A stretch of DNA of 64,000 nucleotides from contig NC_052394.1 of the NCBI RefSeq assembly GCF_009389715.1, positions 20,586,899 through 20,650,898 on the forward strand, written 5' to 3'. The notes below the pieces were generated by a model, which worked only from the letters and a program-made list of their open reading frames with translations, searched no databases and had not been told where the DNA came from. Positions 1 to 11,119 of the stretch are shown here, in pieces. A program made the translations under genes and the position numbers. This stretch comes from Phoenix dactylifera. Its lineage: Eukaryota; Streptophyta; Magnoliopsida; Arecales; Arecaceae. Each line of letters begins with the position of its first letter. Positions within the stretch are counted from its first letter, which is position 1.

Positions 1-183
1 GCTAAACCAAGCTATTGGACATCTCTCAGAGTTATATTAGGTTTAGGTAGTTGATCCTTTCTCTGGATAAAACTACTCAACAAATTGTGCTTATGTATTT
101 TTGCTTTTGTGCTTTCTTTCTTTTTCATGTTGCATCAACCTTTGTCCTTTACGCTGTTCTAATGCACTAATGGGTTGTTTTAG

Positions 184-1115
184 CAATGGAGTTGGCTTTG
201 TCTCTTGAGAAGCTGACGAACGAGAAGCTTCTCAACGTGCATAGTGTAAGTGACCCTAATTCTTCCTGCCAATTTTATCACATCAGTTAAAATTTAAGAC
301 AAGCATGGATTCTGGTTTGTTTTAATTAAATATGATATTGGATGAACAGGTGGCAGAAAGATGCAACGATCCTCAGATGATGGAATACATTGAGAGTGAA
401 TTTCTTGGAGAGCAGGTGGAGCCTACCTTCCCTAATTTCTGTTTATCTTTTAGCTTAATGCGACTCATTCTGGAATCATGCGGTAGTTTAGTGCAATGTG
501 GAATTAGTTTCCTCTAATACTGCCATCACTCTTACCCATCTCTATTGCCAATCTCCTCTCAAAAGAAGGGGGAAGAAATTCTTAAAGGCCAATCTATCAT
601 AGCTGCAGTACAGCCCTTCTCTAGTTGAATGGTCCTGACCATTTAAAAAGTAGATGGCTTATAGGTTGTTGGTAGCAGACTACATATATCCACTTCTGGA
701 TGGTATTGACTCAGCTCATGGACTCATTGCATGGTCCTCTATGTATGAAATCTATGTCGATGGTGCCTTATCCAACTTTTTGTGATTTTACTAATTAAGA
801 ACAAACTGCTTATTGCATCTGTTTTTGTTGATTACATTGCATTGAGCTCGTAAATGATCAAAATTTCCTTGTTCACATCTTTATCCAGGTAGAAGCCATC
901 AAGAAGATCTCTGAATATGTCGCTCAGTTGAGAAGGGTTGGCAAAGGACATGGTAACACAAAATTAATGAATTTCTTTGCTCCGCTTTCAGATCTAGATT
1001 TATAATTCTTCTTGTGGTTCTTACATGTATGTTTTCTTCTTTCTTTTTTTCTTTTGTGCCAGGCGTTTGGCATTTTGATCAGATGCTTCTCCATGAAGAA
1101 GATGCTGCTGCATGA
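184..1115 (+). CDS. FER: Ferritin, C-terminal part (5' exons lie outside the window)
   Basis: Four exons, 184-245, 350-415, 889-952 and 1063-1115 (TGA at 1113), join in phase into the last part of a plant ferritin. The product includes [35 protein letters not shown] and [19 protein letters not shown]. Ferritins form 24-subunit shells that oxidise and store iron; plant members usually act in plastids. The block seen here covers the end of the four-helix bundle and the short fifth helix. The ferroxidase residues of the first helices, the transit peptide and the promoter are not in view. All introns end in AG and start with GT; the donor after 415 (GTGGAG) is weak at positions +3 to +6. The family call is firm; which paralogue it is cannot be told. 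Confidence 0.95.
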
Positions 1116-1401
1116 GGTGCAAGAAATGAAGTGTGTTTTATTTATTAGGTCTAGCCTGATGTAATGGTGGGGGGCTTTCCCTGCATTAACATTTGAGGTT
1201 ATAGGCTCTATGTTTGCTGTCGATGCATAGATGCTATGTTTGCTGTCTAATAAGATCTTTATGTAGTCTTCCCAACAATATTATTCGCAATCAATCATAC
1301 TTTTCAGCAAGGAATTTCTTTTCGGGTGTTAAATCCACAAGCTGTGGACTTATGTTTAAATGTTATGCTGGACTGGAACGTTTGTGGGAAGTTCTAAATT
1401 T

Positions 1402-1407
1402 AATAAA
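1402..1407 (+). terminator. Candidate poly(A) signal for the ferritin gene
   Basis: AATAAA lies 287 bases after the ferritin stop codon in AT-rich DNA. It is a plausible near-upstream polyadenylation signal, but plant signals are loose and this is position-based only. Confidence 0.3.
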
Positions 1408-1419
1408 ACTGAGTTGAAA

Positions 1420-3190
1420 CATGCCCCTAGCTAAAATGATGATGTGATCTGTTAATCTGTGGGCTGGCACTGGATGTTTATGCTCTCCAACATAATTTCC
1501 TTTTCTCTCTCCCTCTCTTTTTTTTCTTCCTGTGTAGGGCAATGAGAATTGGCTGAAAGTTCTAAGATCTGCAAGGATTGAAAGCCATATGCTGAAATAT
1601 TTATCATTCCTAGGTTTTACCACAGTTATTTTGCATGTTACAATTTTAAAGGATGAATCATAGAATGCAACGAGGATTGTCATCTAATGTCAAAATGGTA
1701 AACAGCTTGAAACCACGGAAAGACTTGCTATGATATTGCAAATCTTGAGAACCAGCAGAAAAAACTAAATCAAATACTCTAAGAACATCTTGAAAATAGT
1801 TTTCCATCTCCAAATTATGGCCACAGCTTTTCCCAGGACAGCAGTAGGATTTTGGATGATCAGAATATATAATTAGGAGTAAAAAAAACCCTAATCCCAA
1901 GGACTCTTGGCACAAACAAATTGAGAATAATTTCTTTTTTATTTTATATTTCTGAATAATTGTTAAAGCATACTATTTAAACTTGCATTAAGCATATCTA
2001 TAGCACGTAAAACGCTCCAAAGAAAAAAAAAATGCGACTGACGGTTTAGGTAATTTTTGCCATTGGATTTAAGCAAATTATTTGTCATGTATTGATTGAT
2101 TGAAATAGAACAAATATCTGATATTGGCTATCAAATGTGATATGTAAATAGAAGAATTTTTTGAAGGATGGCTTAAATTACATCAAGAAATAAAGTTTTT
2201 CTCACCGTGCGCAATGCATATAATTGCAAGGATCAGAACCTGCAGAAAGATTTGGTAAGAAGAAACTGAATTTAAAAAAGGGTGTGTCATTGGAGAAGGC
2301 AAAGCTTATAGTATGTTTCTTGCCTCACGGCAACTTCGCCAGGCTATTATTTGCTTCTGGTATACAAATGGATAATATAAAGAAGGCCACATGAACTTCA
2401 TTTTCTTGAAGTGTGAAATAGTAAATTGGTAATATTGTCTTAATTACTCTTTATCTTGTAATAATTGGATTTATAACTTTTAGAAAATGCTTCAAGGTAC
2501 CCGCTATGCATACACAAAAAAAATCATTGGATCCACCATTTCTGATTTGACAATTCTATAATCAATCAATCTCGTGCTCGAAAATAAATCCAATGAGTTA
2601 TAAGTTGCATCAATCCCCTTCCATCACATAGTGAGCGAATTGTTTATATGCATATAACAAGAGTTCGTTAGCATTACTCATAATTTTCTCTATAAATGAT
2701 GTTACTTTATTATTCTTCAAGAAAGGGTTATAGATAATTGTCACCCAAGGTGCTTTAAACTTAGACATTTCGGTTGTCCTCAATTAAAATAAGCTTGCCA
2801 ATCCTTACTATGGAGCCATCCGTCTGAGAAGTAATCAATCCCTCCAATTTCACAACATATGGATGGTCAAGCCTGCCTTCACATGCAGTAGACATTTACA
2901 ATAAGAATTATATGTGTCATCTTGGTGAATCTGAACTTCACCATCTGGAGCTGAGATGCAAGTCATATCGCGAAACATATTTTGTACTGCAGAATTGAAA
3001 GGATCACGCAGAAGGTTGGAGTCTTTGTTCCTGCTCTCTCATGGCATTGCAAATCAATGAATAGTTGTTCGAATTTTACTATAGACATAGAAAATAGTGC
3101 GTCAAGTTAATAATAGGATGTAAATACAGTGGAGCAACGCACCTGGAAACAAAATGCAGTAACTTAGGAAAACAACCAAATAACAGAAGA
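1420..3190. other. Intergenic spacer after ferritin
   Basis: AT-rich sequence with short ORFs in several frames that look like chance. I see no exon with family similarity, no RNA gene and no clear transposon ends. Confidence 0.5.
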
Positions 3191-3196
3191 ATTTGA

Positions 3197-3660
3197 TCAA
3201 AATTGTTCATACGGACTATGGAGGGCTTCCATGTGATATTCTAAAACAAATTTGGCTTTTGTGTACGAATAATCAATAAGCATGCTGAACGAAGGAAACT
3301 TTGAATGGTCATGCTTAAGTTTGACTCCAAGCCCGAGCACTTCTCCTTCTTTGCCCCGGCCAAACCTCTGACATCCGCCACCATCAGTCCCACTTTTGAG
3401 AATTGGCTGGCCTGGCTCCGGCTCGAACATCAGAGCGGCACTGGAATGAAGACGGAGCAGTGGCAACTAGGAAGTCCGATGATGGTACGAGCAAGACGAT
3501 GTTGAAGTTTATAGCCACCAATGTTGCTCAAAAAGACGGTGGCAGCAGCAGGGCTGGCAATGGAGGTGGGGTTTAGCCCCATCAGCTGATGGCTTAATGG
3601 GAAGATAGCCAGGCTGGGCCAATCACAGTGATGGAACTGTAGTCGGCCATTAGACATCAT
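3197..3660 (-). pseudogene. Unrecognised coding-like fragment with an apparent frame change
   Basis: On the minus strand two overlapping open stretches follow each other: 3660-3430, containing TVFLSNIGGYKLQHRLART, then in another frame 3466-3197, containing EVLGLGVKLKHDHSKFPSF. Both have protein-like composition and lie head to tail, as expected if one reading frame were broken by an indel near 3440. I do not recognise the family. It could be a gene relic, an exon of an unrecognised gene, or chance. Confidence 0.25.
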
Positions 3661-4213
3661 GGTGATGGAGCAATAGAAAAATGGCGAGAGGACCTACGTA
3701 GAATGAAGATGAAAGAGAGTGGAAAGAGAGTGGAAAGAGAGATGAGATCATGGTACCTCAATGAAACCATGGTCGACCGATGATAGGGGGCTCACCTTCG
3801 CTTTGCTTGAACATACGACTGGCGACCGACAATGAGGGACTGGAGTGGTGGTGGAGGCGAAGAGACAAGAAGTTGAGAACCCTAGCAAATGACCGATGAT
3901 TTTGACTTGGGAATTGGGTTGGCCATGATTTCAACCAAATGGCCTAATAGGTCAGACTGAGCCGCTAAGGAGGATGAACCCATTTTGGAATTAAACCGGC
4001 CCGAGTCTGGGCCTAAATTCGAGCTTTGTTTCGGACTTTGTTCAGCCTTGGGTTCGGCCCAGGCCCAGGCCAGGCAGGCTAATGATATATCCTAGCCTGA
4101 TGTAAAAAATCAATAGGCTCTATATTTAAGCCTAAATCCGCTCTAAATATTTGCAGGCCTTGCCCATAGCCCGACCCAAAATTGGCCTAGCCCGAGCCTA
4201 TTTCCAGCCCTAC
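3549..4213. mobile_element. Possible decayed hAT-type MITE
   Basis: The right edge reads, in reverse complement, AGGGCTGGAAATAGGCTCGG, and a similar AGGGCTGGCAATGGAGGTGG occurs near 3549. The interior near 4040-4200 is rich in GGCCC/GGGCC-type words (ggcccaggcccaggcc), a style common at hAT ends. No target-site duplication was found, and the left half differs in composition, so the pairing may be fortuitous. Confidence 0.3.
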
Positions 4214-4259
4214 TTGTGTGCTACATCATTTCTCTGGTCCCAACAAAATCATAATTCTT

Positions 4260-5100
4260 GGAATAAATAATCATTACTAGGATCTATCCTATTCCTACAT
4301 ATATGCGCCGAGGAAAACAAAAGGTTAGTTGGAAATGAGGAAGAATCTCTATTGCAAAAAAGAAATTAGTTAGGCCAGATTAATATTAAAAAAAAGAGGA
4401 GAAAAGAAATGCCAGTTATATAATTTAATTTGGCCAAGGTCTATTGTTTTCTAGAAATTTTAAATTTTCAGCCACAAAAATAAAACACGTCTCAAGCTTC
4501 CTATGTGAAAAATGTTGTAGTTTATAAAAGTTCTTTCATGCTAAAGAATGATGGGCCGATGTTGAACCACCGGTATTATCTTTAACTAGATCATGTTGTT
4601 TAATATTTCCTCTCCCACATGCAAAATACAAATACCAAATTCTAGCTCGAGTTAAGCCTCCATTAATTATCCTAGTTCTGGAGCTAGCCTGTGCTTTCTA
4701 GATATGAAAGGGAAAGAAAAATTGTAAACAATTGGGAGCTCTCTCTTCTTTTTAACCCCCATGTCCCCCTCTCCCAGAAAAACAAAAGAAAAAGGGCAAA
4801 AAAGAAAGGAAGGTAAGAAGAGAAAAGCTTAATAGTTCTATGATGCCCCTATCTAGTTAGAGGTAAGTTCAACCCATTATTATCGGCCCATAAAGTGCTT
4901 ATGCTCATTTAACTCTTTATCTTAGAATGTAAAAATGGTTAAGCTTAAGCCCCCTATTATAAAGCTTAGAAAGCAATTATCTAAGCATGTTAGCTCTTTT
5001 ATTACAAAAAAAAATTAAAATATCTTAAGCCCAAGCAGGCCCATAAAGCAACACTATAAGTCATTCCTAACTTGTGGGTATATTTTTTTTTTAAATATAG
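4260..5100. other. Spacer upstream of the CCR-like gene
   Basis: AT-rich DNA with purine runs and no recognisable exon. It probably holds distal promoter sequence of the gene starting at 5320. Confidence 0.4.
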
Positions 5101-5105
5101 GGTTT

Positions 5106-5113
5106 TATAAAAG
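5106..5113 (+). promoter_or_regulatory. Candidate TATA box of the CCR-like gene
   Basis: TATAAAAG lies 207 bases before the chosen start codon, at the junction between AT-rich spacer and the GC-rich leader. Transcription would then begin near 5140 and give a 5' leader of about 180 bases. Confidence 0.35.
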
Positions 5114-5319
5114 AAAACCGTAAATGGATAAGGCAAAAGTGGCTCTCCGTAGATGTGCTGGTTTTCCGGCACTTCCACGCGACATACCTTTTTCAGTGTC
5201 CAACCACGGTTCAGGTCCCCGTCTCGTTTCCGCCGTCCCGGACGCATCCCCGGAACATAAAAACGTGAGTGGTCGTGCAGCCGGAGGAGGATAGAGGGGC
5301 GGAGACGGCGGCCGGAGAG

Positions 5320-7047
5320 ATGTCGGAGAAAGAGAGCGTCTGTGTCACCGGCGGCAGCGGGTTCATCGGATCCTGGCTCGTACGCCTCCTCCTCGGCCGC
5401 GGCTACACAGTCCACGCCACCGTCAAAAATCTCGGTACTCCTCCTTTCTCTTGTTCCGATTTAAAACCCCATTCTTAGTTGTCCGACCAAGATCTAACTT
5501 GTTCATAATGTCCTCGAGAATATATATATATATATAAGCGAGTAATTGGATACTTATTTTGCTGGAGCTTGAGAGGGAGTTTGGTGATCGAGCTGTTCTG
5601 TGGGCAGAGGATGAAGGCGAGACGAAGCACCTGCGAGCGATGGAGGGCGCGGAGGCGTCGCGGCTCCGTCTCTTCCAGATCGACCTCCTCGACCCGGCCT
5701 CCATCCACGCCGCGATCCGAGGCGCCGTCGGCGTCTTCCACCTCGCCTCTCCCTGCATCGTTGACCGCGTTCACGATCCCGAGGTCGACCTCCTCGCCAG
5801 ATCCCACGGTCGGCCGTTGCCGGTCGCCGATTTCAAACTCGCCTGACGATTTTTCTTTTCCTTCTTTAATTTTGGCGGGGTGGAGCAGAGAGAGTTACTG
5901 GACCCGGCGGTGAAAGGGACTCTGAACGTGCTCCGCGCGGCAAAGGAGAGCGGAGTGAAGCGGGTGGTGGTGACGTCATCGATCTCGGCCATCGTCCCCA
6001 GCCCTAGCTGGCCCGCTGACGTGGTCAAGGACGAGAATTGCTGGACCGATGTCGACTATTGCAAGCAGAACGAGGTGAGTCCTCGATTAAAAGAATCCCA
6101 TTAATTGGGATCATTAGATTTTTTTTTTTTTCTGACGATTTGGTGTTTCAGATTTGGTATCCTGCTTCGAAGACTTTGGCAGAGAAGGCGGCATGGGAAT
6201 TCGCCAAGGAGAATGGATTGGATGTAGTGGTGGTCAATCCCGGCACGGTGATGGGTCCAGTCATTCCACCGAGCATCAATGCCAGTATGGCCATGCTGTT
6301 CCGACTTCTTGAAGGTACTTGCAATTATTTCTTGCTAAACTGATGATGATGGTATATAATGTTATCGAATTACTGACTTGTTGTTCTATCATTACTTATG
6401 TGCTGCCGAACTGCGTATATAGACTGTTTTGTTTTGTCTGAGGTGATTTTTAGCAAAAGATCCTAGTGGATTTCTGAAAGTTTAAGGTTCTGTTTGGCCG
6501 CAGAGAAAGTGAGAGAGAAAAAAATTGTTTATGGAGAATCTACTTTTCCCAATGTTTGGCAATGAAAAGGAAAATCTAGAGGCAGAAAAACAAGCGACCA
6601 ATTTAGGTTGTGATTGTGAGGGTAAATAATATGTTGATCTGGATACCTCATACACTATCTCAAATATCAACCAAGTGAAAATTCTTGTTTCTATTATCTT
6701 TTCTCCATTCATTTCTTAACATCAAGTATTTATTCCTTGCCCTTTTTTCTTGCATGAGTAAACAAAGCCTTCATGTTTCAGAATATCTGCATTCAATTCT
6801 TGGATTTACCAGATCATGCGTAACTTCCATGTTCTGTTCAAGGGTAAAGTTTTAAGAGTTCGAAAGGAGATTTCATACATCGTCAGCAACATCCAAGCTG
6901 ACTCTTTTTACTGACATAAGTTGTGCCATCAGGTAGAATAGGTTGTACACTTGATTCATTTGCCATTTGGTTTGAGAGATATTGACGACATAGAAGCACT
7001 CATACTCAACTCAAATTAGTGTTAACATTATCTCAGACAGTTATTAG

Positions 7048-7082
<35 letters not shown>

Positions 7083-10000
7083 TTCAAATGGTGCTTTGAA
7101 ACAACCCTAGTATGCTACATTGGGTAAATTTGCTCATTTGAGCTCATATAGACCTGGAGAGAGAACCCAAAATCTACTCTGGTACTTGAAAATTCTCACA
7201 ATTTATAACATTGTAAAGCATTTAAGTAAATTTTCATGTTTGATAGTTTCTAAATGGTAAGATCCAATTAATAACCAAAGATTTAAAAAAGATACTTTGA
7301 ACAAAGTAGTTGCCTTTGTTATGTGGTCCTAGGGGTATAAACTTGTCAAGTGTGATACCATACCATGATTCTTTTATCCCGCCTTTCTACTAATTAAGCA
7401 TTGATTTCAAATCTTGATTGTTTGAGCTACTAAGCACTTTCTCAAATAGTGTCACCCCTTGCTACGTGAGCAAATGTGCAAGAGTTCGATTCTAGTTGGT
7501 GCCAGCCTCCAAAGGTGGGGTGGGTATACGGTAGAACCCTCCCGATCTCCCAAAAAAAAAAGATTGTTCAAAGAGCTCAGATAAATCAGCTTATTTTCAA
7601 GTGCATCTCAGTCCTAAAATGAACTATTATGATTGACTATGTTTGACCTCCACATCAGCTTGTTATAACTATCATTATCAACCTTAGCAGCCGTCAGTCT
7701 ACTTAGATCTACCTTTAAAGATCTACCTTCCTCTCCTCATTCAGTTCTATGTTTTATTGTTTGTGGTATACTTTTCTTTTCTTTATTATTTGTTTATTTA
7801 TTTATTTTGGTGGGGAATGAGGGGGCAGAGATAGGGGAGGCCCCTGTCACCTCGCCCACGCCCACCCCACCTAAATTACTTTGGATCCGGAAGAATGGAT
7901 GGGCAAATCAATGGCTGACCTTGGCTGGCATAGCCCTCATGAAATCCAAACTTTCGGCCATGGTAATCTATAGAGCCTCGATCCTGTCTATTCCAAAGAC
8001 TTTGGTTGAGCAGAATGATCAAAAAGTGTTTTTGGTCGGGGGGCGGGAAAAGAACCCATTTTCGCTAATCGGTAAAAATAAAGTGACAAAAAGCGGCCTT
8101 TCCATTCGAAACATGGGCAACCCAGGCAGATTGAGTCTGTGCTTGCAAAACCAGGAGTTTTTATCTGGAGTAAATAAGGGGCTGAAAATACTGAGGGCAA
8201 TGCCACTCAAATTCAAAACCCACAACTTCTCGTTTGTGGTATACCTTGTTGTTTCATTCAATTATACTGAAGCCACTGTTGATGAATGAGTGGCGAAGAA
8301 AGCTTGTGTTCCTTTATGAGAGTCATCACAATCAACATTTTCATAGATTTTGTAAGCACCCGAACAGTAATCTATTACTGCATCGGCCGTTGTTGTCTCA
8401 GACTTGTTTAGCAGAGGGAAGAGTAACGCTCTTCCATCACTTTCCATTATGTACCACCTGCTTTTCAATAATCGTTTAGAGGTTTTTCTAACCACACCTT
8501 TCTTGTTTTCTTTCCCTATCGATCTTTACATTGTCTAATATGTTCACAATCCTTTTCAACATTTTTAGCAGCTCCTTTTTCCATCAAAGTTCTCATTAAT
8601 TGCTCTGAGGATCTTAGCCATTATCTAACTAATAATTTTCATCAGAGTACTGTTTAGAGATTGTAACACTAAAATAAAAAACACCTTTGTTTTGGCTGTA
8701 ACTGTTCGATTCACTCATTGTTCTTCCTATATTCTTGCTTTGAATAATGTGCATTAGGATTCTATAGATTCTAGCCTGGACTGGATCAATTTTTGTTCAA
8801 GACATCAAATGCAAAGGCATATGGTAATATGAAAGAGGTTAGTGCAATTAACCCTCATTGCATCAGTACAAGTTAAACTTTCTCCAATCTTCACTTGACT
8901 TTGTTTGAAGTTCTCTGTTCACTGAGACTACATGCTTTCATGTCATAGATCTGCCCTACAGTGTTGCATCCCCACCTCTTTTAGATTCATAGAAAGTTTA
9001 AACTCCTCTGTGCCCACTTCCCACCATATTGCTGAGCAGATATTTGGGCCCTTTTTGTTGGTGAACACCGCCCACCATAGTGCTGTGCAGATATTTGGGC
9101 CCTTTTTGTTGGTCATATATTTGGCTCGAACTTCATCCGAGTTCTTAAAGATAGCTCCACTTGTCTTATTAGGGATGGTTTGGCATATAGCAACATCAAT
9201 TTATCCTTAGTGCAAGTCCTCAAAATATGAATATTGAGGAGATTAGCTATTTCAAATGTATGATTTCTGCAGAACTCTGCATTCAGTTAGGTTGCTTGAT
9301 CATATACTTGTATGGATAATTGCGATGGTTCCACACAAGTGTAGTTGGCATGCTGACTACTCATACCAAAAGATATGATAATTTTCTATTAGCATGAAAA
9401 ATATGTGAAATCAGATGCGTTTTGACTCAATCCCATTGTTTTAGATACGTGAATAATGTTCAAAGTTTATTGCTTTCTGTTTTAACTTCAAGTCCTGCTC
9501 CTAGCTATTCTTTACATTTCCTGAATTCTAAACTTGTAGGGCTAGTCTAGTTCAGGTAAAATGTTGGCCAACTGGTTATGCTATAGTATCTTTAAACACC
9601 TGAAGATTATGAAACAATAATTACCCTATCAATCCTTTTAAGAACATTAATACGATGAGACTTGACACTGATTGCTGGTGTGGTAGCAGGCTGCTCTGAA
9701 GAGTATGCAAATTTTTACATGGGATCGGTCCATGTCAAAGATGTTGCACTGGCTCATATCCTGGTTTATGAAAATACATCAGCATCTGGAAGGCACTTAT
9801 GTGTTGAGTCCATCGCACATTGGAGCGACTTTGCATCCAAAGTTGCAGAACTTTACCCAGAATACAAAGTGCCCAGGTATGAGCCTGATTCTCTTAGAAA
9901 GGAAAAGCTTTAATAGGCAAAACTAGGTAACTTGGCCAGAGCTAAACGATTCTTTGTTCAACTTTTAAGCATCGAGAATTATGGCATATTAACTTTTCTG

Positions 10001-10176
10001 ATGCACTTCTTTTTTTGTTTCTGTCTTCTAGATTTCCAAAGGATACCCAACCAGGGCTACTGAGAGCCCAATATCCATCGAAAAAGCTGATTGAATTGGG
10101 TATGGAATTCCACTCCATGGAGCAAATTATCAAGGACGCAGTGGAGAGTCTTGAGAGCAAGGATTTCATCTCCTGA
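5320..10176 (+). CDS. Cinnamoyl-CoA-reductase-like NAD(P)-dependent reductase (extended SDR)
   Basis: Six exons join in phase (5320-5434, 5608-5783, 5889-6074, 6152-6314, 9690-9876, 10032-10176) to give 323 residues, usual for this family. A Rossmann nucleotide site [11 protein letters not shown] lies near residues 8-18; TSS near 126-128 with Tyr162 and Lys166 (YPASK) form the SDR catalytic set. The family reduces phenylpropanoid CoA esters, dihydroflavonols or related carbonyls in the cytosol. True lignin CCRs carry NWYCYGK at the catalytic Tyr/Lys; here it reads EIWYPASK, so monolignol CCR activity is doubtful and the substrate is unknown. An in-frame ATG at 5269 would add 17 residues; the 5320 start matches family N-termini. 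Intron 4 is 3.4 kb and holds an AT microsatellite, a SINE-like insertion and a small tandem duplication. A broken partial copy follows at 10.8 kb. Confidence 0.92.
7051..7080. repeat. (AT)n microsatellite in CCR-like intron 4
   Basis: Fifteen uninterrupted AT units, likely to vary in length. Confidence 0.9.
7422..7561 (+). mobile_element. Short SINE-like insertion in CCR-like intron 4
   Basis: The segment contains a pol III B-box-like GTTCGATTC (7484-7492) and ends in a run of A at 7551-7561. GATTGTT occurs at 7415-7421 and again directly after the A run at 7562-7568, as a short target-site duplication would. No good A box is visible, so it may be truncated or diverged. The body differs from the SINE at 31.4 kb. 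Confidence 0.45.
9021..9112. repeat. Two-copy tandem duplication, period 51 bp, in CCR-like intron 4
   Basis: Copies at about 9021-9061 and 9072-9112 share CCACCATA and GCAGATATTTGGGCCC, followed by TTTTTGTTGGT, with a few differences. Confidence 0.8.
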
Positions 10177-10779
10177 ACTATTGCTGCATTTGTACCTCTA
10201 TATCTCGTGTAAACCATGCAGGATGTCTGATACCATGAGTACACAAGACTTGAACACCGTCCCTTGTGGCAGAATTATGGGACTCATGGCACATGACTGT
10301 AATCTCTACCGCTGTACATTTTCTTAGTGAAGAGGATATGCTGTGTGCACCAGTTCATGCAGAATATGTTGCTAGCTTTAGCTGAACGAGCAACGCTAAT
10401 GCTCGTACCAACTTTGATGTGTTTAAATTTTATCCTGTTCTTTCCTTGGGATACTGGTTTCTTTGTTCAATATTGCTTGTGTGTATGGGTCTTATTTATG
10501 GCTCCAGTGTTACTCTACTTCCCAATTCCGATACTCCAGGCCTATAAATGGGATATAAAGTAATCCCGTGCAGCATTTGAATTCTCGAGACGAAACGAAT
10601 CAGTCTCCCTCCATGAGCAGAATATCACAGGGAGCGTCACATGCTGCTCACAATTCTCCGATCCTGTGACTGCTGAACTCCAGGGAGTTGAGTGATTTGA
10701 CACTAATAACTTTGGTTCCGATCCACAAGCAAGGAAAGATGAAGCAGGGAGGAAGAACAAGAGAAACTGGAGTTGTTGA

Positions 10780-11115
10780 ACGAAGGGAGCTTTCGTGTCG
10801 CAGATGGCAGTGGGTTTACTGGATCATGGGCGATCCACTTCCTCCTTGAACGAGGCTACACCCCATTCGTGCTACTGTCAGCGATCTCATTACTGTACTC
10901 CCTCTCTTATCTCTCATACACCACATTTCTTCTGACGTTGAGATGATAAGGGTGAGACCAAGCACTTGCAAGGCCTCCATGAAGCCTCGCTGTGGCTCCA
11001 CCTCTTCCAGACGGATTGCCACGGCTACACCTCCATCCTTGCTGCAGTCCAAGGCACCACTGGTGCCTTGCTCCGTGCTTTGCCCACCATCATAAGCCCC
11101 ATCCGAGATCCTCAG
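10780..11115 (+). pseudogene. Partial, broken copy of the CCR-like gene (exons 1-2)
   Basis: About 600 bp after the CCR-like stop codon, translation gives VADGSGFTGSWAIHFLLERG, matching exon 1 ([20 protein letters not shown]). One base is missing near 10870, after which RATVSDL follows in another frame. An exon 2 equivalent starts near 10944 with DDKGETKHLQGLHEASL and stays open to SPIRDPQ at 11115, matching HDPE at the real exon 2 end. The intron between is short. The start codon is gone, the base after the exon 2 end is not a GT donor, and exons 3-6 are absent. This is a local duplication relic; it cannot encode a working reductase. Confidence 0.85.
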
Positions 11116-11119
11116 GCAC

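Noticed and set aside
5002-5415. 137-codon minus-strand ORF over CCR-like exon 1
   Set aside because: Antisense shadow of the GC-rich leader and first exon.
6484-6720. Possible MITE starting AAGGTTCTGTTTGGCC in CCR-like intron 4
   Set aside because: No matching inverted end was found nearby.
7807-8289. 160-codon ORF inside CCR-like intron 4
   Set aside because: Lies wholly within an intron on the sense strand, has no domain signature and no splice-compatible link to flanking exons.
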